DNA of 64,000 bases, taken from Fimbriimonas sp. Lineage in GTDB: Bacteria > Armatimonadota > Fimbriimonadia > Fimbriimonadales > Fimbriimonadaceae. Under the pieces are notes generated by a model. The model was not told the DNA's origin, did not search any database, and saw nothing but the letters and a program-made list of their open reading frames with translations. Both the position numbers and the translations under genes were made by a program. The stretch spans positions 62,001 through 126,000 of the forward strand of contig JARXAE010000003.1 in assembly GCA_029866005.1 (NCBI GenBank), written 5' to 3'. The stretch's first letter is position 1, and each line of letters opens with the position of its first letter. Of this stretch, positions 1-9,509 are shown piece by piece.

Positions 1-124
1 GTTTTTCTATCAGGCAGGCGAAGGGGAGTTTAAGGTCTACTCCGCTGGGTCAGACGGAATCGATGATGGAGGCGAGTCGAACGAGTCCTTTGAGTCACCG
101 GATCTCGTACTCGAAAGCCGTTAG
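1..124 (+). CDS. C-terminal end of a gene cut by the left window edge
   Basis: One frame is open from the window edge to a TAG at 122-124 and encodes about 40 residues. It contains [15 protein letters not shown], a Gly/Asp pattern that resembles the C-terminal loop of type II secretion major pseudopilins and other prepilin-like proteins (family knowledge). The pseudopilin at the right end of the window has a comparable SSATGMDTEG. The stop overlaps the stop of the convergent ABC transporter gene by four bases. The start and most of the protein lie outside the window, so no function is assigned. Confidence 0.5.
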   Translation, partial: FFYQAGEGEFKVYSAGSDGIDDGGESNESFESPDLVLESR

Positions 125-924
125 ATCTGGAACGTCACTTTTTCAGCGGTCGGTTCGGGCGCCGTAACCGTTCCGACTGAGACTGCAACTTCCGCATCTG
201 GATCAGGGAGAGTTTTGATGATCTCTCGGGCGTCGACTGGGTTGGCAACAGCTTCGTCACTCTGGATACGTCCGTCTCGGAATCTGATAATGCGCTTGCA
301 ATGCTTCGCAACGTCTTCCTCGTGGGTGACGATAATGACGGTTCGACCCTGGCGGTTCACATCCTGAAAAACTGCCATGATCTCCTCGCTGGTACGAGTG
401 TCCAAGTTTCCAGTTGGCTCGTCGCCAAGAATCATGACCGGATTATTGACAATAGCCCTGGCAATGGCAACGCGCTGCTGTTGACCGCCCGACAGTTCGG
501 CCGGGGTGTGATCCATACGCTCCCCTAGTCCAACTTTCACCAATGCCTTTTTCGCGGTCTCCTCTCTGTCTTTTGCTCCTGCGTACATCAGGGGAAGTTC
601 GACATTTTTCAGTGCCGATGTTCGAGGAAGGAGATTGAAGTTCTGGAAGACGAAACCGATGTACTTATTGCGAATCCCGGCAAGCTCATTGTCGTTCATT
701 TTGGCGACGGGATTTCCGTCCAGGAAGCACTCACCTTCGGATGGTCGGTCAAGGCAACCGATCAGGTTCATAAAGGTCGACTTCCCCGAGCCCGAGGGAC
801 CCATGATGGCGACAAAATCGCCTTCGAAAATTTGGACATTGATCCCACGGAGAGCGTGAACCGTTTGATCTCCCATGACGTAACGCTTGCTAAGATTTTT
901 CGCCTCAACAACAACTCTGGACAT
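121..924 (-). CDS. ABC transporter ATP-binding protein, MacB/LolD type
   Basis: Cytoplasmic ATPase subunit of an ABC transporter, 267 residues. Walker [10 protein letters not shown] is at about 42-50, the Q-loop at Q94, the signature LSGGQQQ at about 144-150, Walker B with [11 protein letters not shown] at about 165-175, and the H-loop at H201. The [10 protein letters not shown] and DEPTGNLD forms are typical of the MacB/LolD/FtsE group, which drives export or lipoprotein release rather than import. About 30 residues after the ATPase fold have no recognisable motif. The ATG overlaps the stop of the TolC-family gene by one base, so the two are probably co-translated. No permease or membrane-fusion gene follows, because a convergent gene begins at once. 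The partner permease must be encoded elsewhere. Confidence 0.93.
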   Translation of the reverse strand: MSRVVVEAKNLSKRYVMGDQTVHALRGINVQIFEGDFVAIMGPSGSGKSTFMNLIGCLDRPSEGECFLDGNPVAKMNDNELAGIRNKYIGFVFQNFNLLPRTSALKNVELPLMYAGAKDREETAKKALVKVGLGERMDHTPAELSGGQQQRVAIARAIVNNPVMILGDEPTGNLDTRTSEEIMAVFQDVNRQGRTVIIVTHEEDVAKHCKRIIRFRDGRIQSDEAVANPVDAREIIKTLPDPDAEVAVSVGTVTAPEPTAEKVTFQI

Positions 925-2201
925 CAGTTATCCTCGCCCGGAATCGGCATCCCAGTAGCCAGTTGCAACCTCAACTGAGAGATCAAGAGGTCATATTTTG
1001 CATCGATTCGGTTGCTTTCGGCGGTTGCTAGGCTGACTTGGGCAGTGAGCACTTCAATCAGATCACTTGCGCCAAGTCGCCGCGACTCGGTGGTTGCCTC
1101 GAAGTTCAGTTTGGCGGCCTCAAGCGCTTTTTCGGCAGCTTCGGCTCGGGACTTGTTCTGACTGAAGGTAATGAACGCAGATTCGATCTCGCTGCGAGCG
1201 TCACGCTCCGCCTGAGTCAGGGTGGCAGTTGCCGATTCAAGGTTTGCTCGTTGGATGGCTACGCCACTCCTCGCGTTACCGCCATCAAACAGTGGATAAC
1301 TGAGTAAGAAACTGATGTTCTGGTTGTTTCCGTTGGTGGGAGTGAAGAAGGTGGTGTCCGTGTAGTCTAGACTCCACTGTAAGCTGGCTCCGATTTGAGC
1401 ACTGCGGAGCGATTGCTGGGTTGAACCGATGTTTCGCCGACGAGCGATCAAATCAGGGCGGATTGTCATGCCGACTTCAACGGCCTTGGAGAGCTCCGCT
1501 GGGCTGTCAATCTCGACCTTATAAGGACTGAGAACGGGGCGTTCGAAGTCTTTCTGGAGTCCGATTTGGCTTTTGAGCGTCGCCGCGTTTGTGTCCACCC
1601 GGTTTTTTGCCGTGATGACGTTCACCGATGCGTTGAGAGTGTCGGCTTGAGCTTGTAGGATCTCGCGTCGCGCGGCATCACCGACATTGACCCGAGCTTT
1701 GGTTTGCTCCAAGACTGTTTCGGCCCGCTTGAATTGGTAGTCGGCGAGGGACTCAAGCTCTTGAGCACGGAGGGTTTCGATGTACTGCTGATGAACACCG
1801 AAGATGACTTGTCGATACGTTTGGCGGCTTTGGGCGACCTGCGCAGCTTCGCCTTCTCGGGCCGACCGAATCTGGGTCAGGCGCTCACCAGAGTCGAGGA
1901 TTCTCCAGTTGATACGAGCTTGCGTTGCGGTTTGCTCAAATTCAAACGTCGTTCCACCGATTGTGGAGTTCCCCTGTTCGTTCTTCGTCTTTGAAAAGCT
2001 AAAAGCTGGTGTCAGAGAAGGAAAGAGGGCAGACGTCGCCTGGGCCTTCCTGGCCGTTGCAGCTTTAATGTCAGAAGCTGCTGCCTTCAGTGTCCCATTG
2101 TTTGTCTTGGCCAGTTTTAGAGCCTCTTCAAGCGTCAGGCTCTCTCCCGCCCAACTACTAGCCGCGAGCACGATGGTCCCTAATAATCCAAATCCCTTCA
2201 T
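924..2201 (-). CDS. TolC family outer-membrane efflux protein
   Basis: Predicted outer-membrane channel, 425 residues, about the usual TolC/OMF length. A signal peptide is seen at 1-18 (hydrophobic, ending SSWAG), followed by [15 protein letters not shown], the standard OMF start. Two alpha-helical hairpin repeats rich in Ala, Gln and Glu are visible (about 30-215 and 240-415), including [17 protein letters not shown] near the end, as in the second OEP domain. It is upstream of and coupled to an ABC ATPase, which suggests a tripartite exporter with a separately encoded permease and adaptor. The substrate cannot be inferred. Confidence 0.9.
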   Translation of the reverse strand: MKGFGLLGTIVLAASSWAGESLTLEEALKLAKTNNGTLKAAASDIKAATARKAQATSALFPSLTPAFSFSKTKNEQGNSTIGGTTFEFEQTATQARINWRILDSGERLTQIRSAREGEAAQVAQSRQTYRQVIFGVHQQYIETLRAQELESLADYQFKRAETVLEQTKARVNVGDAARREILQAQADTLNASVNVITAKNRVDTNAATLKSQIGLQKDFERPVLSPYKVEIDSPAELSKAVEVGMTIRPDLIARRRNIGSTQQSLRSAQIGASLQWSLDYTDTTFFTPTNGNNQNISFLLSYPLFDGGNARSGVAIQRANLESATATLTQAERDARSEIESAFITFSQNKSRAEAAEKALEAAKLNFEATTESRRLGASDLIEVLTAQVSLATAESNRIDAKYDLLISQLRLQLATGMPIPGEDN

Positions 2202-2268
2202 GTTCTGTTGTCTCCCACCAAGTTGTTACGCAGTTCTCGACGGCTAGGTTCGCCTTGGGGCGAGATAC

Positions 2269-3657
2269 CTAGGCGATCTTTAAAAATCCCCGCTCTGCGT
2301 GCAGTTCGGCAGCCAACGCAAGTTGGGTCGCCATCGCCTTTGGTCCCGGTCCGCCATAGGACTCTCTTCGTCGCACGCTATCTTCCGGTTTTAGCACGTT
2401 AAGAGCTTCGCTAGGAATCTCAGGAGCAATCTCTTTCAGGTTGCTCTCGTTGAGGTCTTCCAACGTGATTCCACGCTCATTGCATCCGATGACAACTTTG
2501 CCGACAACTTCATGAGCTTCTCGGAAAGGCATGCCGCTAGCGGCCAAGAAGTCGGCAAGGTCGGTGGCAGTTGAGAAGTCTCCTCGGGTTGAGTTAGCCA
2601 TTGTCTGGAGCTGCCATTCACAACTTTCGAGCTGCAGCTGGATGAGTTGTAGCGAGTCTTTGATCTTGCCGAGAGAGTCGAAAAGTGGCGGCTTGTCTTC
2701 CTGCGTATCGCGGTTGTAGCCGAGCGGGAGCCCTTTCATTACGGTGGCCATCGTGACCCAATTTGCGATGACACGACCGGTGCGACCACGGATGAGCTCC
2801 GCCATGTCGGGATTTCGCTTCTGAGGCATGATCGACGAACCGGTGGTCACGGAGTCGTGAAGCTTGATGAACCCGAACTCCCGACCCGACCAGAGTACGA
2901 GTTCTTGAGAAATTCGGCTGAGGTCGATCATGATAAGTGCGCAAACGTGCAGGGCATCCAAGATAAAGGAACGATCTGAGGTGGCGTCCAGCGCGTTGGG
3001 AATTGGGGCGGTGAATCCCAGTTCCTGAGCCGTCATATGTCGGTCAATCGGGAATCCCGTCCCGGCAAGAGCGGCAGCGCCGAGCGGTGAGTAATTCGCG
3101 AGTTCAAAAAGTCGCTCTGCCCGCCAGCCGTTGCGTTGCAGCCCCCAAAAATGCCCCATCAGGTGGAAGCCCAGCGTGATCGGTTGAGCGTGTTGCTGGT
3201 GAGTGTAACCAGGCATCAGCGCGCCTTTGTGCGCAGTGGCTTGCTCAAGCAAGACGCCTTGAAGTGACTTGATGAGATCAAGAACGATCAGGAGTTCGTT
3301 GTGGAGAAAGAGCCTGGCGGCGGTAGCGACTTGGTCGTTGCGCGAACGGGCGGTGTGGAGCTTTCCGGCAACGTCGCCGACGATTTCCTTGAGCCTTAAC
3401 TCAATCGCGGTATGAACGTCTTCGACGTCGATGTCCAGGGCTCGAGGTCCTTCTTCGTGGATCTTTTCGAGACCGTCGATGAGGATTTTGGCTTCATCTT
3501 TTGAGATGATTCCGGTCTCACCGAGCATCCGGGCGTGGGCGACGCTGCCGATCAAATCCTCTTGCCAAAAGTGCAAGTCGGTCTTAATTGACTGTCCAAA
3601 TCGATCTACAAGATCAGCGGTGGACTCGCTAAATGCCCCGCCCCAAAGTTTCTTCAT
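2269..3657 (-). CDS. argH: argininosuccinate lyase
   Basis: Last step of arginine synthesis: argininosuccinate to arginine and fumarate, cytoplasmic tetramer. The fumarase/aspartase superfamily signature GSSIMPQKRNPD is at about 274-285 of the 462-residue form. TARSRNDQVATAARLF and the THQQHAQPITLGFH segment with the catalytic His are also present. The start MKKLWGGAF at 3657 is preferred. An ATG 15 bases further upstream lies inside a perfect 11-bp inverted repeat (3669-3696), and ArgH proteins normally begin close to KLWGG. The arg genes are scattered: argD and argF are fused 34 kb away. Confidence 0.96.
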   Translation of the reverse strand: MKKLWGGAFSESTADLVDRFGQSIKTDLHFWQEDLIGSVAHARMLGETGIISKDEAKILIDGLEKIHEEGPRALDIDVEDVHTAIELRLKEIVGDVAGKLHTARSRNDQVATAARLFLHNELLIVLDLIKSLQGVLLEQATAHKGALMPGYTHQQHAQPITLGFHLMGHFWGLQRNGWRAERLFELANYSPLGAAALAGTGFPIDRHMTAQELGFTAPIPNALDATSDRSFILDALHVCALIMIDLSRISQELVLWSGREFGFIKLHDSVTTGSSIMPQKRNPDMAELIRGRTGRVIANWVTMATVMKGLPLGYNRDTQEDKPPLFDSLGKIKDSLQLIQLQLESCEWQLQTMANSTRGDFSTATDLADFLAASGMPFREAHEVVGKVVIGCNERGITLEDLNESNLKEIAPEIPSEALNVLKPEDSVRRRESYGGPGPKAMATQLALAAELHAERGFLKIA

Positions 3658-3668
3658 GCGAGTTTGTA

Positions 3669-3696
3669 GCATACCGGGGAAGTTGCCCCGGTATGC
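3669..3696 (-). terminator. perfect hairpin between the PEP-CTERM gene and argH
   Basis: GCATACCGGGG at 3669-3679 pairs with CCCCGGTATGC at 3686-3696 around the loop AAGTTG. It lies nine bases past the stop of the PEP-CTERM gene. No T-run follows on the minus strand, so it may be a factor-dependent terminator or RNA end stabiliser. It covers the first possible ATG of argH. Confidence 0.55.
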
Positions 3697-3705
3697 CAGG
3701 TGCGC

Positions 3706-5202
3706 TTAGTTGCGCTTGCGTCTTAGCAATCCGACGAGGCCGAGACCGAGGACAGCCATGGTGGCGGGTTCGGGGACAGCAACGATTCCGCTGAGATTGA
3801 CCGTTCGCATCTGTCCGGTGGCGGTGTCGGTGATCTGGAGGATCGCGTTTCGGATTCCGGTGGTGCTGGTGTCCATCCTGATCATCCTTGCGATGGAACT
3901 TCCGGCGGCTACCGTTCCTCCGCTGGGAAGGGTGAATCCGGTGCCGGAGAGCGAGAGCGAGAAGGTCGAACTTTGGACTCCGTTTGCACCGAAAAGCGCG
4001 GTGTTAACGGCATTACTGATGTTGACGCTCTGTTGAGCAACGTCACCGAGGAGAGCGGTACCGAAGTTGAGTGACGCTTCGGCTACCTTCAGGTCAGCCG
4101 GAACTTTGACATCGAGGAAGATTGGGAGGTGACCGCCGGTGACGGTGGGACCCGTGTTACCGATCGAATCCTTTATCGCGTTTGCGATGGTGGTTCCAAC
4201 CATTTGGTTGTTGGTAAGCGTCATTGTTCCGCCGACTGACTGCTGACCATCATTTCCCCAAACACGGTAGCTGTGGTTTGGGTCGTTCCAAGTTGGACCG
4301 TAGGCGGCAGTTGCAGACCCGACGTACTCAAGACCCTTTCCATCCCGAAGGGTTTGACCGAAGAGGATGAAGTCCATTCGGTCGTCCATTCCACCTGATC
4401 CGTAGGGATCTTGGGTGTGTAGGTGGCGATAGGCGTTGTTGTCTTGCCAGGTGATCGCAGCTCCTCCGGATGTGAAGGAGCTGTTGATAGGATCAAAGAA
4501 TCGACCACCGGTCACGGTTTGACCCGAATTGTTAGTAATCGACGCATCGGTGAGCTGTTTCATTCCGAGGTCACTTGACCGGCTGACGTTGAAGTCGCCC
4601 CCAATCAGAATATGACGACCATTGCTCGACTGGATCGCGGAATCGGTTCGAATGTTTCGAGTTTCGGTTCGGCGTCGCTGGGCGTCTTCCCCATTGGGAT
4701 CGGTTCCTGCCTTGAGGTGTGACGAATAAAGTGAGACGAGCGGGTTGGTGGTGCTTCCGGCGTCGTAGCCCTTCAGTTTAAAATCGTAACGCTGGGTGTC
4801 GCGCGGGTCTCCTGCGATGTTGGCGAGGCCAGTGTAGTCGATTTTGTTGGTCCGGTAATAGAAGACGGTGTCGGAGTCTCCGACGTCCGAGAACGGATTC
4901 ATCGCCCATTGACCGCTTTGACCAGGAGCAGAGTTCAGCATGTTCAGAAATGCGGTTGCTCCTGCAGAACCGTTGATTTCTTGAGCGATCAAGATATCCG
5001 GGTTCATCGAGCGACCTTCGAAGGAACCAAAAATGGCGGTCCTAAATGCGTTCTGACGAACGGTTGAAGCGGTCGATCCGAAATTGGTGACGTTCCAAGT
5101 TGCTACGCGAAGCTGACCAAACCCAAGCGACGAGATGGCGCTGATTGTGATTAGGCTGATGACGCGATGCCGGACGGAGATGCCAAAGCTAACAAAATGC
5201 AT
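3706..5202 (-). CDS. PEP-CTERM endonuclease/exonuclease/phosphatase-like protein
   Basis: Exported protein of 498 residues from the start chosen here. An N-terminal signal segment (VISLITISAISSLGFG) is followed by LRVATWNVTNFG, the opening strand of the endonuclease/exonuclease/phosphatase fold. Further fold motifs are LIAQEING (metal-binding Glu), SSHLKAG, IGGDFNVSRSSD and DRMDFILFG. The C-terminus has VPEPATMAVLGLGLVGLL followed by RRKR, a PEP-CTERM sorting signal processed by exosortase in diderms (family knowledge). A beta-sandwich-like stretch lies between the nuclease domain and the signal. Divergent from the TauE gene. An ATG at 5244 would add 14 residues and break up the signal peptide, so 5202 is preferred. 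The substrate is unknown; extracellular DNA or phosphoesters are possible. Confidence 0.85.
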   Translation of the reverse strand: MHFVSFGISVRHRVISLITISAISSLGFGQLRVATWNVTNFGSTASTVRQNAFRTAIFGSFEGRSMNPDILIAQEINGSAGATAFLNMLNSAPGQSGQWAMNPFSDVGDSDTVFYYRTNKIDYTGLANIAGDPRDTQRYDFKLKGYDAGSTTNPLVSLYSSHLKAGTDPNGEDAQRRRTETRNIRTDSAIQSSNGRHILIGGDFNVSRSSDLGMKQLTDASITNNSGQTVTGGRFFDPINSSFTSGGAAITWQDNNAYRHLHTQDPYGSGGMDDRMDFILFGQTLRDGKGLEYVGSATAAYGPTWNDPNHSYRVWGNDGQQSVGGTMTLTNNQMVGTTIANAIKDSIGNTGPTVTGGHLPIFLDVKVPADLKVAEASLNFGTALLGDVAQQSVNISNAVNTALFGANGVQSSTFSLSLSGTGFTLPSGGTVAAGSSIARMIRMDTSTTGIRNAILQITDTATGQMRTVNLSGIVAVPEPATMAVLGLGLVGLLRRKRN

Positions 5203-5245
5203 GAACTTTAAAGATACCAGCGGGAGGCATCTGGGTTCCGTCAAA

Positions 5246-6043
5246 ATGCTCAGTGTGCTTGTGCTTGCCTACTTCCTCATCGGGCTGACTGGAGTGTCGT
5301 TTGGGCTGATTGGGGCGGGCGGGGCGATTTTGATCGTGCCGATTATGGTTTACATGATGGGCATTGAGTCGGGGGCGGCGACGGGGTATGCGTTGCCCAT
5401 TAGCTTGCTGGTCAGTGGAACTGGGGCGTGGATTGCTCGGCGGCAGGAGCAGGTGGACTTGGCTCGGGCAGTGCAGTTTGGTGTGCCGACGGCACTTTCG
5501 ACATTTGCGACTCGGAAGCTCTTGGTTCCGCAGATTCCTCTGACTTTGTTCGGATTGCCGAAGTCGAGCGCGCTCATGTTTGGGTTTGCGCTGATTTTGG
5601 TTGGGGCTTCAATTTCGATGTTCTTTTCAAATCGGGTGAAGTCGCACGAGGATGCGCATCCTTGGACGGGGACGTTGTTGGGGCTCGGGGTTGGGTTGAT
5701 TAGCGGTCTGTTTGGGATTGGAGGCGGGTTTATGATCGTTCCGATTCTGGTGGTGTTCTTTGGGATCGACATGAAAAAGGCGGTTGGGACTTCTTTAACC
5801 GCGGTGGTGATGATTACGGCTTTGGGGTTCTTTGCCGAGTTCTTGAACCATCCGCAGTTGCCATGGGCGTTTCTTGGCGGGGTGACGGTTTGCGCGGCGA
5901 GTGGGATGGTTGTGGGTTCAGTCTTGCGTGAGAGGGTGGATAGTACGGGATTGAAGTCGGGGTTCAAGTGGTTTGTTTTGGGGGTGGCGGTTTTGGTGGT
6001 TGGGCTTGAGGTTTGGAAGCTGGGGTCGGTTCCAAGTTTTTGA
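5246..6043 (+). CDS. TauE/SafE family sulfite/anion exporter-like membrane protein
   Basis: Integral membrane protein of 265 residues with about eight hydrophobic segments in two repeats. Each repeat carries a Gly-rich motif (GLIGAGGAILIVPIMVYMMG near the N-terminus and GLFGIGGGFMIVPILVVFFG near residue 155), which is diagnostic of TauE/SafE (DUF81). The family moves sulfite, sulfoacetate or other organic anions; the substrate here is not predictable. The start at 5246 (MLSVLVLAYFLIG) is chosen because it begins the first membrane segment; the longer open frame from 5135 overlaps the divergent gene. No transcriptional partner is evident. Confidence 0.88.
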   Translation: MLSVLVLAYFLIGLTGVSFGLIGAGGAILIVPIMVYMMGIESGAATGYALPISLLVSGTGAWIARRQEQVDLARAVQFGVPTALSTFATRKLLVPQIPLTLFGLPKSSALMFGFALILVGASISMFFSNRVKSHEDAHPWTGTLLGLGVGLISGLFGIGGGFMIVPILVVFFGIDMKKAVGTSLTAVVMITALGFFAEFLNHPQLPWAFLGGVTVCAASGMVVGSVLRERVDSTGLKSGFKWFVLGVAVLVVGLEVWKLGSVPSF

Positions 6044-6329
6044 GTGGCGTGTGTAGAGTTTGATGGGCGCATCAGGTTCAAGCATTGGTCCATTTGAGGT
6101 TCAGGATGGGCGCGAAGGGGCGCATTTCTGGCGACGTTCGGACAAGGGAGATTTGAGCGAGAGCGGCGCTGCCTTTCGCACGTTCTGGAAATGCTGATCA
6201 TCACTTACTAGACCACGATTCCGGGGGTTTGTCAACCTAGTGGAAGTATGTTTGGTAAGCCCAGGGATAAGGAACTTATGTCACAGGAACTCCTTCGGCG
6301 ATACGGTAGCATGCCGATGAGAAGGTCTT

Positions 6330-8837
6330 ATGGATTCAGAAAGTCGAATCGCCAAGTTGGAACAGAGCTTGGAGGAGTTGCGCGAACGATTTGCAGCTCT
6401 GGAAGCGCATCTTACGCCACCTTCCCTTCCTGGATCCCAGCTTGGACCAAGTCCAAACGCGGCGGCTGACTTCGTTGAGCACGAGGAGTCAGCAAAAGAA
6501 ACTCCGATTGAGATAGCAGAGACGCCGAGAGTCCCGCCGGTTTTCTTCGATTTGGATCCCAAAGTCGTTCCAAATGCGCCTCGTTTCCAGCCGCCGAACT
6601 ACGAGGCGATGGCAAAGTTCAATGAGGAGATCGAAAGCAACGTTCGTCAACCCTCGGGCATCGACCATGACGATCTGGAGTACAAACTCGGGATCAACGG
6701 GCTTCTGCGCGGCGGAGCCGTGGTTGTTCTGGCTGCGTTTCTGTTTCTTGCCGCGGTGATGATTTCGCGCGGTTACGTCACTCCGGTTGTTCAGTTTATT
6801 GGCGAAATTCTTCTCTGTTTGGGCTTTGTTGGGCTTGGATTCTGGAAGCGCGACGAACGCGAGGAGTTCGGGCAGCTGATGGTGGGGCTTGGTTCAGCGG
6901 GTTTATATGCCAGCTTTGCCGGGGCGCATCTTTACAAGCATCTTTTCGAAGGCGAGGTACTCGTTGGGCTTTACGTTTTACTCAGCTTCTTGAACCTGGG
7001 CTACGCACAGTCGCGGGCTTCTAAGTCGTTCTTGGCAATAGGAGTTCTTGGCGGATTTGCGGCGGCGATGATGCCCATGAAGGAATCGAAGGCCGTTCTG
7101 GATCTTTGCTTGCACTTCTTGATCCTGGTTCCTGCGGCGGCGATCACGCTCCGGAATCGGTGGTATGCAGTAGCAGCGGTCCTGTGGGTGGTTTCTTCAC
7201 TTGCTCTGGTTCCGATCTTGGGGTCCGAGGCGGGGCAGCTGGTCCGGATGGGCGCTCTCTATGCCAACACGGCCGTCGGGCTCTACGTCTGCGGAAAGCT
7301 GTTTGAGCCAGATCTGTTTGACACTCACGGGTTGCTCTTGGCGGGAATGATCTTCATCACGGGTTGGGTTGGGTTCGAGGTAGAGGGTCCTCGTGCACAT
7401 TGGCATACGCTGGTATTCGCGGTTATTGCCAGTGGGATTGGGGCAAGCTTGCCTCCGGAATCGAAGGCCAGACAAGGAGTCTGGATTGGATCGCTAGTTG
7501 TTGCCGCTGTGTTCTTCCCAATGGGCTTCGGCCCACTGGTGGCGGCATTTATGTACTCAGCGGAAGCGATAGTGCTTGGAATCTTGGCTCTCCGTAAGCT
7601 GTCGAGTGTGGCGTTTTGGGTGGGTGTCACCGCCTTCGGTCTCTCTTTGTCGGCTTATGCGATCAAGCTCGGTGCGGGCTCAGTCGCGGCTTCACCAATC
7701 TTGATGTCCTCGGAACTTATGTTGCTTTCGTCGTACGCCTGCAACATCGTTTTTGGTTCTCGGTTCGCGATCAAAAAATATGATCGAGATACGGGTGACT
7801 TGGCTCTGTTCATGGGATCTGCGAGTCTTCTCGCGATCTTTTTGCGAGGCGTGGTGCTGACCCTGCCCAAAACGGGTGCTGGCCTCGATTGGGAAGAGAG
7901 CGCAATGCTGGGCCTAGCCATTTGGAGCATTACGTCAACCGTGGTTACTTCGAAGGTGCGACGATTGGGTCTACTTGTTTCCTCCGGGATTTCGGGGGTG
8001 CTCTTGGCCAGCTTTGCCGTCATCCGAGAGCCGTCCGCATTGCCGCAGTGGGCAACGTTGGCATTGCTGTTTGGTGCTGCGCTGAACGCCACTTTGGGAG
8101 TGACCGCAGGAGCCAAGGATCTTGTCGGCAGTTATCTGACCGGAGTGCGAATCGCCTACGGAGGATTGCTCTCCGTGATCTTCATCCGGATTCTTCAGGT
8201 TGTTGGGCAGCACAAAGTTGGGTCGTTTAGCGAGGAAATGATTGTGTACCTGGGACTGGGCGTTTTGAATGTAGTTTGGACGGCCTTGGCCTTGCGGATA
8301 CGACGCCCTGAGACTCTGGTGCTTGCCGGGACGGCTTGGTTGTTTTGCGCGGCGGCTGCGGTTGGTGTTCAGACTCTTCCAAATCTGGAGTGGCTGCGAC
8401 CCACGCTTCAACTGACTTCTTTGGTCACTCTAGGTGTGTTGTACTGGATTACGCCTCGCAAGGAGTCGGATGAGGCCGGAGTGACGATCTTTAGCTCCTT
8501 CTTCGGCTTGGTTTTATCGTCGCTTTTACTCAGTGGATTGTTGGTGAAGCCGAATGTTGGAATGAATCAAGTTTCAGCGATTTCTGCAAGCTGGGTCGCT
8601 TATGCCTTGTTCCTAATCGTGGTCGGCTTCCGGGCTGATCGTCGGTATCTGCGCTATTGCGGTCTGGCAGTTTTTGGGCTGACGGTGGCAAAGGTTGTGC
8701 TGATTGATCTATCGGAGCTTGACTCGATGATCCGTGTCGGCATTCTTCTTCTGCTAGGGTTGGGGATGATCGGGACGGGCTATTGGTACATCCTTTGGGA
8801 CCGAAAGCGCAGGTCCGCTCATGGTTCAGGAGAATAG
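6330..8837 (+). CDS. DUF2339 large polytopic membrane protein
   Basis: 835 residues. The N-terminus (SRIAKLEQSLEELRERFAAL) is a short coiled coil and is followed by a Pro-rich linker. From about residue 115 (YKLGINGLLRGGAVVVLAAF) more than 20 closely spaced hydrophobic segments run to the C-terminus. This architecture matches DUF2339, whose members are predicted inner-membrane proteins of unknown function. There is no obvious Shine-Dalgarno site. It stands alone, with a bidirectional terminator behind it. An envelope role is only a guess. Confidence 0.85.
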   Translation: MDSESRIAKLEQSLEELRERFAALEAHLTPPSLPGSQLGPSPNAAADFVEHEESAKETPIEIAETPRVPPVFFDLDPKVVPNAPRFQPPNYEAMAKFNEEIESNVRQPSGIDHDDLEYKLGINGLLRGGAVVVLAAFLFLAAVMISRGYVTPVVQFIGEILLCLGFVGLGFWKRDEREEFGQLMVGLGSAGLYASFAGAHLYKHLFEGEVLVGLYVLLSFLNLGYAQSRASKSFLAIGVLGGFAAAMMPMKESKAVLDLCLHFLILVPAAAITLRNRWYAVAAVLWVVSSLALVPILGSEAGQLVRMGALYANTAVGLYVCGKLFEPDLFDTHGLLLAGMIFITGWVGFEVEGPRAHWHTLVFAVIASGIGASLPPESKARQGVWIGSLVVAAVFFPMGFGPLVAAFMYSAEAIVLGILALRKLSSVAFWVGVTAFGLSLSAYAIKLGAGSVAASPILMSSELMLLSSYACNIVFGSRFAIKKYDRDTGDLALFMGSASLLAIFLRGVVLTLPKTGAGLDWEESAMLGLAIWSITSTVVTSKVRRLGLLVSSGISGVLLASFAVIREPSALPQWATLALLFGAALNATLGVTAGAKDLVGSYLTGVRIAYGGLLSVIFIRILQVVGQHKVGSFSEEMIVYLGLGVLNVVWTALALRIRRPETLVLAGTAWLFCAAAAVGVQTLPNLEWLRPTLQLTSLVTLGVLYWITPRKESDEAGVTIFSSFFGLVLSSLLLSGLLVKPNVGMNQVSAISASWVAYALFLIVVGFRADRRYLRYCGLAVFGLTVAKVVLIDLSELDSMIRVGILLLLGLGMIGTGYWYILWDRKRRSAHGSGE

Positions 8838-8847
8838 GTTCGGGCAG

Positions 8848-8876
8848 AAAAAGACCCCCTGTTTAGAGGGGGCCAT
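8848..8876 (-). terminator. intrinsic terminator of the fasciclin gene, possibly bidirectional
   Basis: CCCCCT at 8855-8860 and AGGGGG at 8867-8872 form a GC stem. On the minus strand it is followed by TCTTTTTCTG, a good U-tract. It can also end the DUF2339 transcript from the other side, where the downstream sequence is only moderately T-rich. Confidence 0.75.
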
Positions 8877-8891
8877 TTTGCTTGGTGCCGA

Positions 8892-9293
8892 TTAGGCGGG
8901 CATCAGGACGGTGTCGATGACGTGGATGACACCGTTGGTGGCTTCGACATCGGCGGTTACGACGGTCGCGTCGTTGACCTTGACGCCGTTGCTGGCATCG
9001 ATTGTGACGTCCGAACCTTGGACGGTGGTTGCATTGTCAAGCTTGACTACATCGGCGGCCATGACCTTTCCGGCGACGACGTGGTAGGTCAAGATTGCGG
9101 TCAGCTTTTCCTTGTCGGCAAGAACTGCGGCAAGGGTTTCGGCTGGGATCTTGGCAAATGCTTCGTCGGTTGGAGCGAACACAGTGAAGGGGCCCTCTCC
9201 GGACAGGGTCTCGATGAGACCAGCGGCGGTGAGTGCGGTGGCGAGGGTGTTGAATGATCCGGCTTCAACTGCGGTTTCAATAATATTTTTCAT
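8892..9293 (-). CDS. single-domain fasciclin (FAS1) protein
   Basis: 133 residues forming one FAS1 domain. The family box [13 protein letters not shown] is at about 34-46, [15 protein letters not shown] follows at about 68-82, and the end has [17 protein letters not shown]1 domains mediate weak protein or surface adhesion. No signal peptide is visible (it begins [14 protein letters not shown]), although related bacterial FAS1 proteins are often exported. It is monocistronic, with its own terminator. A run of ten G at 9401-9410 lies about 110 bases upstream. Confidence 0.9.
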   Translation of the reverse strand: MKNIIETAVEAGSFNTLATALTAAGLIETLSGEGPFTVFAPTDEAFAKIPAETLAAVLADKEKLTAILTYHVVAGKVMAADVVKLDNATTVQGSDVTIDASNGVKVNDATVVTADVEATNGVIHVIDTVLMPA

Positions 9294-9400
9294 CGGTTTC
9301 TGAAAGTTCTGAAAGATTTAACAGAACAAACTCCTTGATGATCTACTCTGGCTGAGATGGATTCGTTCTTTTGTTTATCGAATCTTAATTTGTTTGTGTC

Positions 9401-9410
9401 GGGGGGGGGG
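9401..9410. repeat. homopolymeric G(10) tract
   Basis: Ten consecutive G on the plus strand in the 216-bp gap between the fasciclin and SRPBCC genes. It is upstream of the fasciclin start on the minus strand. Long G tracts are prone to slipped-strand mispairing, so length variation could affect promoter spacing. The rest of this gap shows nothing recognisable. Confidence 0.9.
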
Positions 9411-9509
9411 TGTTCCATGCACCAGCTTCCCTGTGGACTGGTGCCCGATTGCCCACTCCAACTGTTCGCTAACGCTTATCTATCCTTCGCCAGCAAGGGA
9501 TATCTCATC

